A DNA stretch of 32,996 nt from Deltaproteobacteria bacterium (GCA_023954745.1 JAGSHC010000046.1:1-32996); one strand, 5' to 3'. Shown: positions 16,763-25,594, counted from the stretch's first letter. Program-made: numbers and translations. Notes: generated by a model from the letters alone, not told the origin.

Positions 16763-16816
16763 GAGGGGGGCGGACCGCCCGCGCCGGCCGGGCGACGGTC
16801 TGGCAGGATCGCCGCA

Positions 16817-17332
16817 ATGCCTCGCTCCCTCCTCCTGACCTCCGCGCTCTTCCTCGCCGCCTGTCCCGGCAATCCCGACCTGCCCGAAGGACCCGACGCG
16901 TGCCGCTCGGTCACCCTCGCGCGCGTGGTCGAGGTCATCGACGGCGACACCGCCGACGTGGAGTTCCTGGAAGGCGACAACCTCGGGGAGGTGGACCGGG
17001 TTCGCTTCAATGGAATCGATACCCCGGAGGTCGACCACGACGACCCACTCGGCTCGGAGTTCTGTGGCCTCCGGGCCTGGAACGAAGCCATCTCCTTGCT
17101 CGAAGGTGAAGAGGTCTGGCTGACCTTCGACACCTCGTGCACCGGCACCTTCGGACGCACCCTGGTCTACGGGTTCCGCACCTCGGACGAGCTCTGGTTC
17201 AACGAGCACATGGTGGAGCAAGGCTACGCGCGGGTGTCGGGCTTCGACTTCGCCTTCGTCGACTCCTTCACCAGCAAGGAAGAGGAGGCGATGCTCGCTG
17301 GGCGCGGACTCTGGGGCGACTGCACCGAGTAG
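16817..17332 (+). CDS. Thermonuclease (SNase-like) lipoprotein
   Basis: 171 residues. The signal ends in a lipobox (FLAAC, Cys16), so the nuclease should be tethered to a membrane outside the cytoplasm. The staphylococcal-nuclease fold is shown by VIDGDTADV (metal Asp), VRFNGIDTPEV (catalytic Arg and Glu) and GTFGRTLVYG (second Arg), followed by the typical NEHMVEQGYARV strand and a late EEEAMLAGRGLWGDC segment (usual ARxxxxGLW). All catalytic positions seem present. The likely role is cleavage of extracellular or periplasmic nucleic acid. The gene stands alone, divergent from the SGNH gene across 66 bp and convergent with the PLD gene. No Shine-Dalgarno is visible; CAGGAT lies 7 nt before the ATG. 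Confidence 0.88.
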   Translation: MPRSLLLTSALFLAACPGNPDLPEGPDACRSVTLARVVEVIDGDTADVEFLEGDNLGEVDRVRFNGIDTPEVDHDDPLGSEFCGLRAWNEAISLLEGEEVWLTFDTSCTGTFGRTLVYGFRTSDELWFNEHMVEQGYARVSGFDFAFVDSFTSKEEEAMLAGRGLWGDCTE

Positions 17333-17454
17333 CTACTCGATGGCCGCGCTGCCGGAGGCGTTCAGCCCCCGACAACGCACAGGCCCAGAGGGGACGCGGG
17401 GGGCAGCTGGGACGCCCACGAGCCTCGGGGCGCGGGGAGCGAGACCGGCCCCGT

Positions 17455-20064
17455 CTACCGGAAGGCGTCGGGCCCGGGGTCAATCAAGCTGCCGTCCGGC
17501 AGCTCGAGGGGGTACAGGAATCCCGAAGGCCAGGTCTGGGACTCCGCCTGGTACGCGTCCGCCGGCTCCATGTCGCCCGCGTTGCTATCCCACCAGCGCG
17601 CTGCGGTCTCGTTGGCCTCGGCGACCTCCTTCAGGAGGTCCCAGGTCTCGCTGAAGTCGTCTGTCACCCGCCCTGCGTAGTCAGGTCCCACCAGGTTCTC
17701 CAGGAGGCGCTGCCGCTGCTCGCTCACCCAGGCCTCGTCGAGCACCGCCACGTTGGCCTCGCCCTCGTAGAGCATCCCGCGGTTGTTCTTGTTGGCCGAG
17801 CCGATGGTCAGGTAGCGGTCGTCGACGATGAAGATCTTGCTGTGCAGGCTGTGCTGCGGATTGAACACATCGATGTCGTCGAAGAACCAGCCCTCGTCGA
17901 TGGCCCAGTCGAAGCTCTTCGTAGTGAAGGTGACGTACTGGTCAGGCACCCGCTCCTTGAACATCTGGTCGCCGATGGCGGTCCAATGGGCAGAGGGGTC
18001 CAGGGTCGACACGGGCATGGTCACCACCACGAGCTTCACCTGGGGCCGAGCCTCGAGCACCTCGATGATGACCTCGTTGAGCACCGGCGCACGCCAGTAC
18101 TGATCCTCGACGTAGATGTACTCCTGGGCCTGGCGAATCGCCTTGATGTGGCTCTCCAGGATGGACCGCTCGGGGTAGGGGTCGGGAAGGGTCACCTGGA
18201 ACTGGGCCTCCAGGGTGCCGCCGAGGTTCGAGTTGGTGGGCAGCGGCGCCGTCCACACCGTGTTGTTCTCGGTGTAGGGCTCGCCAGCGCTGATGCTCTG
18301 CTCCCAGCGCTGCTCGAGGACCGAGTCCACGTCCGCGACGATGGGACCCTCGATGCGCAGGCCGTAGTCCTTGCGGGGGCCCTGGTCCGACTCGTCCTCC
18401 TGATTCACGACGTCTTCGCGGTCGTCCAGGTCGGAGTCGAAGGACATGCGCCGGGGCTCGAACACGTAGTGGTTCTCGGTGTCCCAGTCGCCAGCCTTGA
18501 TGTTCATCCCGGAGACGTAGGCGATGCTTCCGTCGATGGTCATCATCTTCTGGTGGTACGACGCGATGGGCGCGTCGATGCGGGCGGCGTTGCCGTCCTC
18601 GGTCAGTCCGCTGAAGCTGCGAGACGCCCACTGAGGCTGCTCCGCCACGCGGTCCACCAGCTCCCACTCGATGGGGGTGGGCTCGAAGTCATCGAAGAGC
18701 GGCACGTCGGTGGGGTTGCCCTGCAGAGCGACCTCGAAGCCGTCACCGAGCTCCTCGGCCTTGTCGATGAGCTCGCCGTCCACGGTGATCCAGTCGACCC
18801 AGCCGAAGCAGGAGTCGTCGCAGAAGCGCGAGACCATGACCTTCGTATCGAGCCACGTCGACGCCTCGAGCAAGCCCATGATGGTCTGGGGATAGCGCTC
18901 CTCCTCGGTCATCGTGGGATGCCCAGCGGGGCGGTAGAGCTCGAAGTCGGACTGCCACCACCAGGTGGCGATGTGCGCGCTGTCCTGGGCCTCTGACAGG
19001 TCGAGGTAGACCTCTTCGAAGAGCTGCTCACCCGACATCATCATGTCGATCTGGTTGCCCTCGCGCGGCGGCCGCGGCGCGGAGGCGGCAAACCAGGCGT
19101 GATCGAGCCCCACGTACAGGGTGTTCACGCGGCAAGCCTCGTCGCTCCCCGGCAGGATGCGGTCATCCCACGATGTCGCGAATCGGGCGCTGCCGGTGAC
19201 CTGCACGTCCTCAAAGCGCCCGCCCTCGATGCGCCCACTGACCGTCGTGGGGAGGTAGTCGGGCGCGGTGTACGTGATGGAGAACGGTCCGTCGGGCTGC
19301 TCGGCGAGCGCTTCGAACGCGTTGGGGCCCGCCGGCGCTTGACTGTCGTTCAGCGCTCCGCAATCGAGGAACACCTCGAAGGGCCCTCCCTCGCCAGGGA
19401 ACGAGTCGAGCACCATGAAGTAAGTCTCGCCCGCCCGCGCGAGGAAGCTGACGTCGTTGAAGCCTCGCTCCATGACCTCTGCGGCGACGCAGCTGTCGTC
19501 GCTGCCGCGAAGGACGAACAGGTCCTGGTTCGCCACCGTGGGCTGGGGATCGACGAGCTCCCAGCTGATGCGGGCGTCCGCCGGGGCACGGAACGCGTAG
19601 GCCACCTCGCGGCCGGAGTAGTTGCCCACTCCCACGTCCCAGTTGTCGATGTTGGCGGTCGAGCCGGCGGTGTCGGTGTTGTCTCCCGAGACCGACAACC
19701 CACACTGAAGCCACTGCTGCGGAGCGCAGTCGGCCTCCAGCGGCCCGAGCGTCGCCGTGGCGTCGTCCGTGGCGCCAAAGCCAGGCAGCGGACGCCCCCA
19801 GATGTCGGCGAGCTCGATCTCGGACAACTCGCCACCGTCGCAGTTCAACGCGGGGGGGGGCGTCTCGTCGCCGGTGTCGTCGTCGTCGTCGTCGTCCGCC
19901 GTGCCTTGCCCGCTGCTGCCGTCGGTGGTCCCGCTCCCACCAGTCCGGTCATCGCCGTCCTGCCAGCCCTGCTGGCAGTCGGGAGCGAGGAGGAGGGGCA
20001 ACAGCGCGAGGAGGAGGGCTGGAAGGTAGGGCGCACGGGGGCTGGAGAGGCTCATGAGACCCAT
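17455..20064 (-). CDS. Secreted phospholipase D-like protein with N-terminal four-cysteine PPC-like domain
   Basis: 869 residues from ATG 20064; an alternative ATG lies at 20055. The N-terminus is a Sec signal (ALLLALLPLLLAPDC); the Asp before Cys makes lipidation doubtful. An acidic linker (ADDDDDDDTGDE) follows, then a ~120-residue four-Cys domain (about 110-235) shared with two other proteins here. Two HKD motifs define the PLD fold: SYHQKMMTIDG with GMNIKAGDWD after it (His about 504), and SLHSKIFIVDD with GSANKNNRGM (His about 740). Members cleave or exchange phosphodiester headgroups of phospholipids; cardiolipin-synthase-like or toxin-like roles share the fold. It directly follows the membrane-protein gene (TAG then ATG, no spacer). 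The long insert between HKDs suggests an unusual subfamily. Confidence 0.87.
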   Translation of the reverse strand: MGLMSLSSPRAPYLPALLLALLPLLLAPDCQQGWQDGDDRTGGSGTTDGSSGQGTADDDDDDDTGDETPPPALNCDGGELSEIELADIWGRPLPGFGATDDATATLGPLEADCAPQQWLQCGLSVSGDNTDTAGSTANIDNWDVGVGNYSGREVAYAFRAPADARISWELVDPQPTVANQDLFVLRGSDDSCVAAEVMERGFNDVSFLARAGETYFMVLDSFPGEGGPFEVFLDCGALNDSQAPAGPNAFEALAEQPDGPFSITYTAPDYLPTTVSGRIEGGRFEDVQVTGSARFATSWDDRILPGSDEACRVNTLYVGLDHAWFAASAPRPPREGNQIDMMMSGEQLFEEVYLDLSEAQDSAHIATWWWQSDFELYRPAGHPTMTEEERYPQTIMGLLEASTWLDTKVMVSRFCDDSCFGWVDWITVDGELIDKAEELGDGFEVALQGNPTDVPLFDDFEPTPIEWELVDRVAEQPQWASRSFSGLTEDGNAARIDAPIASYHQKMMTIDGSIAYVSGMNIKAGDWDTENHYVFEPRRMSFDSDLDDREDVVNQEDESDQGPRKDYGLRIEGPIVADVDSVLEQRWEQSISAGEPYTENNTVWTAPLPTNSNLGGTLEAQFQVTLPDPYPERSILESHIKAIRQAQEYIYVEDQYWRAPVLNEVIIEVLEARPQVKLVVVTMPVSTLDPSAHWTAIGDQMFKERVPDQYVTFTTKSFDWAIDEGWFFDDIDVFNPQHSLHSKIFIVDDRYLTIGSANKNNRGMLYEGEANVAVLDEAWVSEQRQRLLENLVGPDYAGRVTDDFSETWDLLKEVAEANETAARWWDSNAGDMEPADAYQAESQTWPSGFLYPLELPDGSLIDPGPDAFR

Positions 20065-20859
20065 CTAGCTGGGGCCCGAGGTCGGGTCAAGCCTCTGTCG
20101 CAGCGAGTCGGTCACCTTGTCTTCCCAACCAAAGACCGTCAGGTAGAAGTATCCGCTGGCAATGGCGGCAGCGGGGGCGGCCCAGATCAGCCCGATACCG
20201 AAGGCCAGGAAGCCGGCAATGCCGACGACACCGAGGAGCAGGTAGAGCACGAAGACGTCGAAGAAGTGATTGTTCAGTGCCTTGATGGAGGTCTGGAAGG
20301 CCTCCAACGGCTCCAGGCCCCGTTCCGCGATGAGGGGCGTGGTGAGCGACGCCGCGATGGAGAGGTAGATGCCGGGCAGCACCAGGAGCGCGAAGCCGAC
20401 GTATGTGGCGACCAGGACGATGAGGGCGCCGATGCAGATGGGCACGATGTTCTTGAAGTGCGCGAACAGGTCACTCACTTCGGGCGTCTGACCCGCAGCA
20501 CGCCGAATCATCATCCGCCAGAGTCCCGCCTGGAGCGGCGCGGTCAGGGGAAGCACCACGAGGCCGCTCCCGATGCTGAGCGCCAGCCCCTTCAAGAAGC
20601 CGGCGTCGTCCCCCCCGAGCACCGCGTTGAGCCCCCCGCTCACGCCGCTGGCCAGCCCGATGAGGAAGAAGGCAATGAGGAAGGTCAGCTTGACGCCGTC
20701 CTTGGCCTCCCACCCCTGCTTGATGATCTCGCTGGGCGTGATGCTCCAGTTCCCGGCCATCGCGTCATCGAGGGAGCGCTCGCCGGTGCTCATGGCGCCC
20801 TCGCTCGGCTTCTGGAGGTCTGCCTGGGGCGGGGCGAAGGGGTTCTGTTCGTCGGACAT
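20065..20859 (-). CDS. Multi-pass membrane protein, GPDPase-membrane-domain / DUF975-like
   Basis: 264 residues. The soluble N-terminus carries NPFAPPQADL, a motif common at the start of bacterial multi-pass membrane proteins of this kind. About five or six hydrophobic segments follow (LTFLIAFFLIGLASGVSG; ALSIGSGLVVLPL; ICIGALIVLVATYVGFALLVLPGIYLSIA; VFVLYLLLGVVGIAGFLAFGIGLIW; the last around WAAPAAAIASGYFYL). The pattern 'GxxLLVLPGIYLxxxxSLxxPLIAERG...EAFxxSIxxL' is typical of DUF975/glycerophosphodiesterase membrane-domain proteins, whose biochemical role is unclear. GGGAGG 7 nt before ATG 20859 is a strong ribosome site, possibly masked by a hairpin. It abuts the PLD gene, so the pair likely form one transcript downstream of valS. 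Confidence 0.8.
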   Translation of the reverse strand: MSDEQNPFAPPQADLQKPSEGAMSTGERSLDDAMAGNWSITPSEIIKQGWEAKDGVKLTFLIAFFLIGLASGVSGGLNAVLGGDDAGFLKGLALSIGSGLVVLPLTAPLQAGLWRMMIRRAAGQTPEVSDLFAHFKNIVPICIGALIVLVATYVGFALLVLPGIYLSIAASLTTPLIAERGLEPLEAFQTSIKALNNHFFDVFVLYLLLGVVGIAGFLAFGIGLIWAAPAAAIASGYFYLTVFGWEDKVTDSLRQRLDPTSGPS

Positions 20860-20865
20860 CGAGCA

Positions 20866-20896
20866 CCTCCCGTGGAGGCATCCTCGCCCCCACGGG
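20866..20896 (-). promoter_or_regulatory. Alternative hairpins covering the ribosome site of the 20859 gene
   Basis: In the minus-strand RNA CCUCC-ACG-GGAGG (20878-20866) folds over the Shine-Dalgarno. A second pairing, CCCGUGG (20896-20890) with CCACGGG (20875-20869), uses some of the same bases and cannot form with the first. This could tune translation; no ligand class is recognised. Confidence 0.35.
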
Positions 20897-20900
20897 CTGA

Positions 20901-20920
20901 GTCTACGGCAGCGCGTAGAC
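20901..20920. other. Hairpin between valS and the membrane-protein gene
   Basis: GTCTACG-GCAGCG-CGTAGAC gives a perfect 7-bp stem and 6-nt loop, about 80 nt past the valS stop. No U-tract follows, so it may be part of the leader rather than a terminator. Confidence 0.4.
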
Positions 20921-20997
20921 GGCGAGTGCAGAGCGCGTCACGCGCGGCCGCGGCGCCCCCATTTCGGGCGGCTCCCGCGCCTCAGAGCCTCACGCCT

Positions 20998-23550
20998 CTA
21001 CGCCGTGGGCTTAGGCTTCTTCTCCCGCGGGGGCGGGTGCACGATCTGCACGGCGACTCCGTCGATCTCCGAGGTCGCGCCGAGCTCGCTCTCCACGTCC
21101 ACATCGCCAAAGGCGAGGGACTCGCACCGCACCACCGCCTGCAGCGTGTTGGCCAGGGGCTGGATGACCCCGTCGACCTTGCTCCCCGACTCCACCTGGA
21201 GCGTCACCAGCGGGAGCTGGCGCGTCTGGGAGATGCGGTTGTCGGTGCGCAGGCCGCGGACGGCCCGCAGGATGCCCAGCACCAGGGCCATCTCCGGGAC
21301 GTCGCCGTCCTTGGCCGGGTCGTGCTGAGGCCACGACGAGACGTGCAGCGACACGGTGTCCTCGTGCTCTCGGTAGATGCGCTGGTACAGCTCCTCCGTC
21401 ACGAAGGGCAGGAACGGCGCGTACAGCGCGATGACCGTGCGCAGCGACTCCCACAAGGTGGCTCGCGCCGACTCCCGCTGGCTCTCGTCGTAGCGCTCGG
21501 GGTTCCAGAAGCGGTCCTTGACCATCTCCAGGTAGTTGTCGGTGAACGTGCCCCAGAAGAACTTGTCCGTCGCCTCGCGGGCCACGGCGTAGTTGTACGA
21601 GTCGAAGCCCGTCTTCACGGTGGGGAGGATGCTGTTCAGCTCGGCGAGCAACCAGCGGTCTGCGGGGGTGCGGTCGGCAAAGTCTGGGCGAGGCGCCGAG
21701 GGGTCGAAGCCCTCGAGCTGCATCAGCACGAACCGCGCGGCGTTCCACAGCTTCACCACCAACTTGCGGCCGGCCTTGATGTCCCGCTCGTTGTACCGGG
21801 TGTCGTTTCCGAGCTGACTGCCCGCGGCCCAGTAGCGCAGCGCGTCGGCGCCGTACTTCTTGATGACTGCGTAGGGCTCGTAGCGGTTGAAGCCGCCCTG
21901 GTCGGTGAACTTCTCCAGGTCGCGCTTGGAGATCTTCTTGCCCTGCTCGTTGAGTCCCCAGCCGGAGATCATCACGTCAGTCCAGGGCAACGAGTCCAGG
22001 TGCTGGTCGCTCTTCACCAGGGTGTAGAACAGCCAGGTGCGGATGATCTCGAAGGCCTGCACGCGCACCGTCATGGGGTGCAGCTCGGTGTGGCCCAGGC
22101 GCCCTTCGGTGCCGCCCCAGTTGCTGTTGATGAGCGGCGTCATGGACGAGGTCATCCAGGTGTCCATGACGTCGGGCTCGCCGCGGATGACGGTGCTGCC
22201 GCAGGACGGGCACGCATCCACCGGCGCGTGGTCCTCCAGCGGGTCCACGGGCAGCTGGCTCTCCTCGGCGAGGATGACGTGCTCGCAGCCGTCGCAGAAC
22301 CACAGGGGGAACGGCACGCCATAGAAGCGCTGGCGGCTGATGTTCCAGTCGTACTTGAGGCCGTCGACCCAGTGGTCGAGGCGGGTCTTCATCCACTCGG
22401 GGTGCCACGTGATCTCGGCGCTGCGCTTGAGCCACTGCTCCTTCTTGTCGAGCACCTTGATGAACCACTGCGGGGTCATGTGGAACTCGACGGGCACCTG
22501 GCTGCGGTCGGACACAGACACCGCCTGGTCCACCATCTTGAAGCCGTGGTACTGCCCCGCCTCTTCAATAGCCTTGACGATCTTCTTGCGGGCCACGTGC
22601 AGCTCGAGGCCTTCGAACTCGCCGGCCAGGGCGTTCATCCGTCCGTGGGACGTGATGACGAAGCGCAGGTCGAGGGAGTCGCGCTTCCACTTCTTGACGT
22701 CTTCGCCGTCGCCGAAGGTGCAGACCATCATCAGGCCCGTCCCGAAGTCCATCTTCACGTCGGGGTCGGTGAGGACCGGCACCTCGTACTCGAAGATGGG
22801 CACGACGGCCTTCTTGCCGATGAGGTCGGCGTAGCGCTCGTCCTCGGGGTGGCAGTACAGCGCCACGCAGGCGGGCACGAGCTCCGGCCGCGTCGTGGAG
22901 ATGATGAGGTCCTCGCCCGTGGGGGACTTGAACGCGATGTCGTGCAGCTTGCCCTTGCGCTCCAGCGTGTCGAGGTCTGCCTGGGCGAGCGCCGTCTCGA
23001 AGTGGATGTCCCACAGCACCGGCTCGTCGGAGCGGTAGATGCGGCCCTTCTTGTACAGGTCGAGGAAGGACTTCTGCGACGTGCGGCGGCAGTGGTCGTC
23101 GATGGTGGAGTACTTCGTGCGCCAGTCCACCGACAGGCCCAGGGCCTTCCACAGCTCGGCGTAGTGCGCACCGCCCTTGGCGGTCTCCTCGAGGCACAAA
23201 GCCCGGAACTCGGCCCGCGTCGTCTTACGCTTGTTGATCTTGTACTTCTTCTCGACGAAGCGCTCCGTGGGGAGGCCGTTGTCGTCGAAGCCCATGGGGT
23301 AGAACACCTTGCGGCCGTTCATGCGCTGGTAGCGAATGACGAACTCCGCCTGGGAGTACGACATGGCGTGGCCCACGTGCAGGTGGGACGCCGAGACGTA
23401 GGGCGGCGGGGTGTCGACGGAGAAGATCTCGCCGGGCGCGTCGGGGTCGTAGCGGTAGATCCCGCTCTCTTCCCACAAGTCGCGGCAGGTCTCCTCGACC
23501 TGGGCGGCGTCAAAGTTCTTGTCGAGCTCGATGTTCTGTAGGGCAGGCAT
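20998..23550 (-). CDS. valS: Valine--tRNA ligase
   Basis: 850 residues from ATG 23550; a GTG at 23571 would add seven residues. Class I motifs: HVGH (58-61) after TPPPYVSAS, and KKISKRD (about 537) as the KMSKS loop. FDDNGLPTERFVEKKY, the editing domain with TTRPELVPACVALYCHP, and FGTGLMMVCTFGDGEDVKKW match the archaeal/Rickettsia-like ValS branch and not the common bacterial form with PPPNVTGxLHMGHA. A zinc-ribbon-like insert (CDGC...CPSC) fits that branch. It charges tRNA-Val in the cytoplasm and hydrolyses mischarged Thr-tRNA. I see no T-box, and no second synthetase lies in the window. It diverges from the adenylate cyclase across 101 bp. Confidence 0.95.
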   Translation of the reverse strand: MPALQNIELDKNFDAAQVEETCRDLWEESGIYRYDPDAPGEIFSVDTPPPYVSASHLHVGHAMSYSQAEFVIRYQRMNGRKVFYPMGFDDNGLPTERFVEKKYKINKRKTTRAEFRALCLEETAKGGAHYAELWKALGLSVDWRTKYSTIDDHCRRTSQKSFLDLYKKGRIYRSDEPVLWDIHFETALAQADLDTLERKGKLHDIAFKSPTGEDLIISTTRPELVPACVALYCHPEDERYADLIGKKAVVPIFEYEVPVLTDPDVKMDFGTGLMMVCTFGDGEDVKKWKRDSLDLRFVITSHGRMNALAGEFEGLELHVARKKIVKAIEEAGQYHGFKMVDQAVSVSDRSQVPVEFHMTPQWFIKVLDKKEQWLKRSAEITWHPEWMKTRLDHWVDGLKYDWNISRQRFYGVPFPLWFCDGCEHVILAEESQLPVDPLEDHAPVDACPSCGSTVIRGEPDVMDTWMTSSMTPLINSNWGGTEGRLGHTELHPMTVRVQAFEIIRTWLFYTLVKSDQHLDSLPWTDVMISGWGLNEQGKKISKRDLEKFTDQGGFNRYEPYAVIKKYGADALRYWAAGSQLGNDTRYNERDIKAGRKLVVKLWNAARFVLMQLEGFDPSAPRPDFADRTPADRWLLAELNSILPTVKTGFDSYNYAVAREATDKFFWGTFTDNYLEMVKDRFWNPERYDESQRESARATLWESLRTVIALYAPFLPFVTEELYQRIYREHEDTVSLHVSSWPQHDPAKDGDVPEMALVLGILRAVRGLRTDNRISQTRQLPLVTLQVESGSKVDGVIQPLANTLQAVVRCESLAFGDVDVESELGATSEIDGVAVQIVHPPPREKKPKPTA

Positions 23551-23651
23551 GGCGCGCAGGGTTACTCCCACGCGCGTGAGGAATCAAGCCTGCCCTCGTC
23601 GGCTTCGCGGATAGATAGACTGGCGCTCCTAGGGATGGGGACCGCCGACAG

Positions 23652-24815
23652 ATGAACCACGACAGCGCTACCGCCTTTCAGCACTGGCTGCTCACGACGG
23701 GGCGACAGGCGGCCAATGTGCCGGCGCTGCTGGATCTGCTCGGAGAGAAGCTGCACCGCGAGGCCCAGGTCGATCGCATCTGGATCGGCACGACGCTGCT
23801 GCATCCGCAGACGGCCGCCCACACCTGGGTCTGGACCCCAGAGACCCCCGCCGCGGGACGCTCACTGGGGCACAACCTCTATCGGACCCTCGCGATGGAC
23901 CTGAACAGCCCGGCCCGGCGCCTCGAGCTGGGGGCGCCGTTCGTGCGCTACCGGCGGGCGCTGGACGAGGGCCAGGGGTTCGAGGACGTCGTCGCGCTCT
24001 GGGACAAGGGCTTCACCGACTTCTACGGGCTGTCCCTTCGCTCGAAGGGGCGCTGGATGGGTGGGGTGACCCTGAGTACCCGAGCGCCGGACGGATTCTC
24101 TCCGACGCAGATCGAGCTCTTCGACGCGGTGATGCCCGCCCTCGAAGCCACGCTGGAGTCGCTCATCAAGGACCTCGTCACATCAGGCCTGCTGCAGACC
24201 TACCTCGGTCGCGACGCCGGAGAGCGGGTCTTCAAAGGACAGGTCAAGCGCGGAGACGGGGAGACCATCGAAGCGGTGGTGTGGTTCTCGGACGTGCGCG
24301 GCTTCACCCGGCTGTCCGCTCAGCTCGATCGCTCTGCCTTGCTCCAGGTCCTCAACGACGTGTTCGAGCTCCTCGTCGACGTCATCGACGCCCATGGGGG
24401 CGAGGTGCTGAAGTTCATGGGGGACGGCCTGCTGGGCGTCTTTCCCGCGGGGGAAGACTCCGCCGCTGCGTGTCGGGCGGCCCGGATGGCGGCGACGGCG
24501 TTCCGCGCCCGGCTCCAGGACCTCAGCGCGCAGCGGGTCAACAACGGACTCGCGCCCATCGATGCAGGCGTGGGCTTGCACTACGGCAACGTCACCTACG
24601 GCAACATCGGCGCACCCGCGAGGCTCGACTTCACGGTCATCGGCCCGGCCGTCAACCTCGCGTCACGGATCGAGGGCCTGTGCGGCGCGCTCTCGCAGCC
24701 CATCCTGGCGAGCGAAGGCTTCGTCGCCCTCGAGGGCGGGGCTTGGGAGACGTGCGGCCACTTCGAGGTCAAGGGCGTCGAGACCCCCATCCTCGTCGCC
24801 CGGCCCGTCGACTGA
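23652..24815 (+). CDS. Class III adenylate cyclase with N-terminal GAF-like sensor region
   Basis: 387 residues. Residues 1-190 have GAF-like alternating character (DRIWIGTTLLHP; GRWMGGVTLST; FSPTQIELFDAV). They lead through LLQTYLGRDAGERVFKGQ to the catalytic domain. Metal-binding Asp214 (WFSDVRGFT) and Asp258 (KFMGDG) are present. Lys254 and Asp326 (RLDFTVIG), the ATP-selecting pair, and Asn335 and Arg339 (VNLASR), the transition-state pair, are also present. A working cyclic-AMP synthase is predicted. There is no transmembrane segment, so it is cytoplasmic. This architecture is common in rhizobia and other proteobacteria. GGGATGGGG lies upstream of ATG 23652 but too far for a clear ribosome site. 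It is a single gene, convergent with a lipoprotein. Confidence 0.92.
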   Translation: MNHDSATAFQHWLLTTGRQAANVPALLDLLGEKLHREAQVDRIWIGTTLLHPQTAAHTWVWTPETPAAGRSLGHNLYRTLAMDLNSPARRLELGAPFVRYRRALDEGQGFEDVVALWDKGFTDFYGLSLRSKGRWMGGVTLSTRAPDGFSPTQIELFDAVMPALEATLESLIKDLVTSGLLQTYLGRDAGERVFKGQVKRGDGETIEAVVWFSDVRGFTRLSAQLDRSALLQVLNDVFELLVDVIDAHGGEVLKFMGDGLLGVFPAGEDSAAACRAARMAATAFRARLQDLSAQRVNNGLAPIDAGVGLHYGNVTYGNIGAPARLDFTVIGPAVNLASRIEGLCGALSQPILASEGFVALEGGAWETCGHFEVKGVETPILVARPVD

Positions 24816-24860
24816 ACCAGCTCGTCCCGGAGTGAAGACCCCACCCCGGAGCGAAGAGGC

Positions 24861-25388
24861 CTACTTGTCGGCGTCGGCCTCGAACTCGAAGACGCACGGG
24901 TAGGTGAACCCTTCGGCCTGTTCGATGACGGTGCAGTCCGAGCCCTCGCAGGTGTCGGTGTTCACGTTGGAGCCCAGAGTCGCCTCGGTGGCGGACGTGA
25001 AGACGCCCGTACGCGAGCCGGCCCGGGTGACCGTGGCGTTGGCGAAGATGGCCGGGACCGGGACGTCGAAGGGGCGTCCGATGCAGCTGAACGTGTTGCC
25101 GGCGCCGTTGGTGCAGTCGAAGGTCTGGTCGTCGCTGTCGGTCATCACGAAGTCGGCGTCGCCCCCAAGGGCCAGGTCCGTGGTGCCGAGGCTGTCACCG
25201 GGCCCGGCGTTGGGCACGAGGTTGCAGCTGTCCGTGATGAGGGTGGTCAGCGTGAGCTCCCAGCTGCCCTCCTCGGGGGTGATGTCCGCGACGGAGTCAT
25301 CGTCGTTGGAGGCGGAGTCGTCGTCGTTCCCGCTGGGGCAGCCGACGAGCAGGCCGAGGCAGGACAGAAGCAGGACAGTACGAAGCAT
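24861..25388 (-). CDS. Small Asp-rich lipoprotein, function unknown
   Basis: 175 residues from ATG 25388, preceded by GGAGGG 7 nt upstream. The signal ends LLVGC, predicting lipidation. A short acidic stalk (GNDDDSASNDDDSVAD) follows, then ~130 residues of beta-rich sequence with six cysteines (SCNLV, FDCTN, FSCIG, DTCEGSDC, YPCVF) that could form three disulfides. No family is recognised. The stalk matches those of the other lipoproteins here. It faces the M3 peptidase gene divergently, with a 206-bp gap in which I find no convincing promoter. Confidence 0.78.
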   Translation of the reverse strand: MLRTVLLLSCLGLLVGCPSGNDDDSASNDDDSVADITPEEGSWELTLTTLITDSCNLVPNAGPGDSLGTTDLALGGDADFVMTDSDDQTFDCTNGAGNTFSCIGRPFDVPVPAIFANATVTRAGSRTGVFTSATEATLGSNVNTDTCEGSDCTVIEQAEGFTYPCVFEFEADADK

Positions 25389-25594
25389 TGGGTTCCCTCC
25401 ACGTGTGACCTCCCGAGCATGCCTGCGCTGCGGCGATCGCAAAAGGGCGCCAGGCGGGTGATCTCGCGCCCGCTCGGGTCCGAAGGCTCCCGGCGACGCA
25501 GCGAACGAGGGCCGATCACGAGCCTCAACCGTGTCCCGTCCGTGACCTCCGCTCGTGTAGCGTCAGCCGGTCTTCACGACGTGCCGGAGTCCCG

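Noticed and set aside
16801-16816. Sigma-54-like TGGCAGGATCGCCGCA before the nuclease gene
   Set aside because: GG-N10-GC spacing fits, but the -12 element abuts the start codon, so transcription would begin inside the gene; three consensus positions also differ.
16751-17221. N-terminal extension of the SGNH hydrolase
   Set aside because: It is antisense to the nuclease gene and precedes a good signal-anchor starting at GTG 16750.
19099-23541. Very long open frame on the plus strand opposite the PLD, membrane-protein and valS genes
   Set aside because: It spans three well-supported minus-strand genes and their gaps, and its translation is low-complexity Val/Glu/Arg sequence with no domain; it is a high-GC antisense shadow.
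23569-23578. CACGCGCGTG palindrome upstream of valS
   Set aside because: A 10-bp CG-rich palindrome is expected by chance in such DNA and has no partner site.
24829-24858. Imperfect direct repeat (CCCGGAGTGAAGA / CCCGGAGCGAAGA) between convergent genes
   Set aside because: Two short copies only, with no dyad symmetry; no support for a terminator or attachment site.
25439-25454. Sigma-54-like CCTGGCGCCCTTTTGC on the minus strand before the 25388 lipoprotein
   Set aside because: GG and GC are separated by 9 nt, not the strictly needed 10. A similar N9 case at 30677-30691 was dropped for the same reason.
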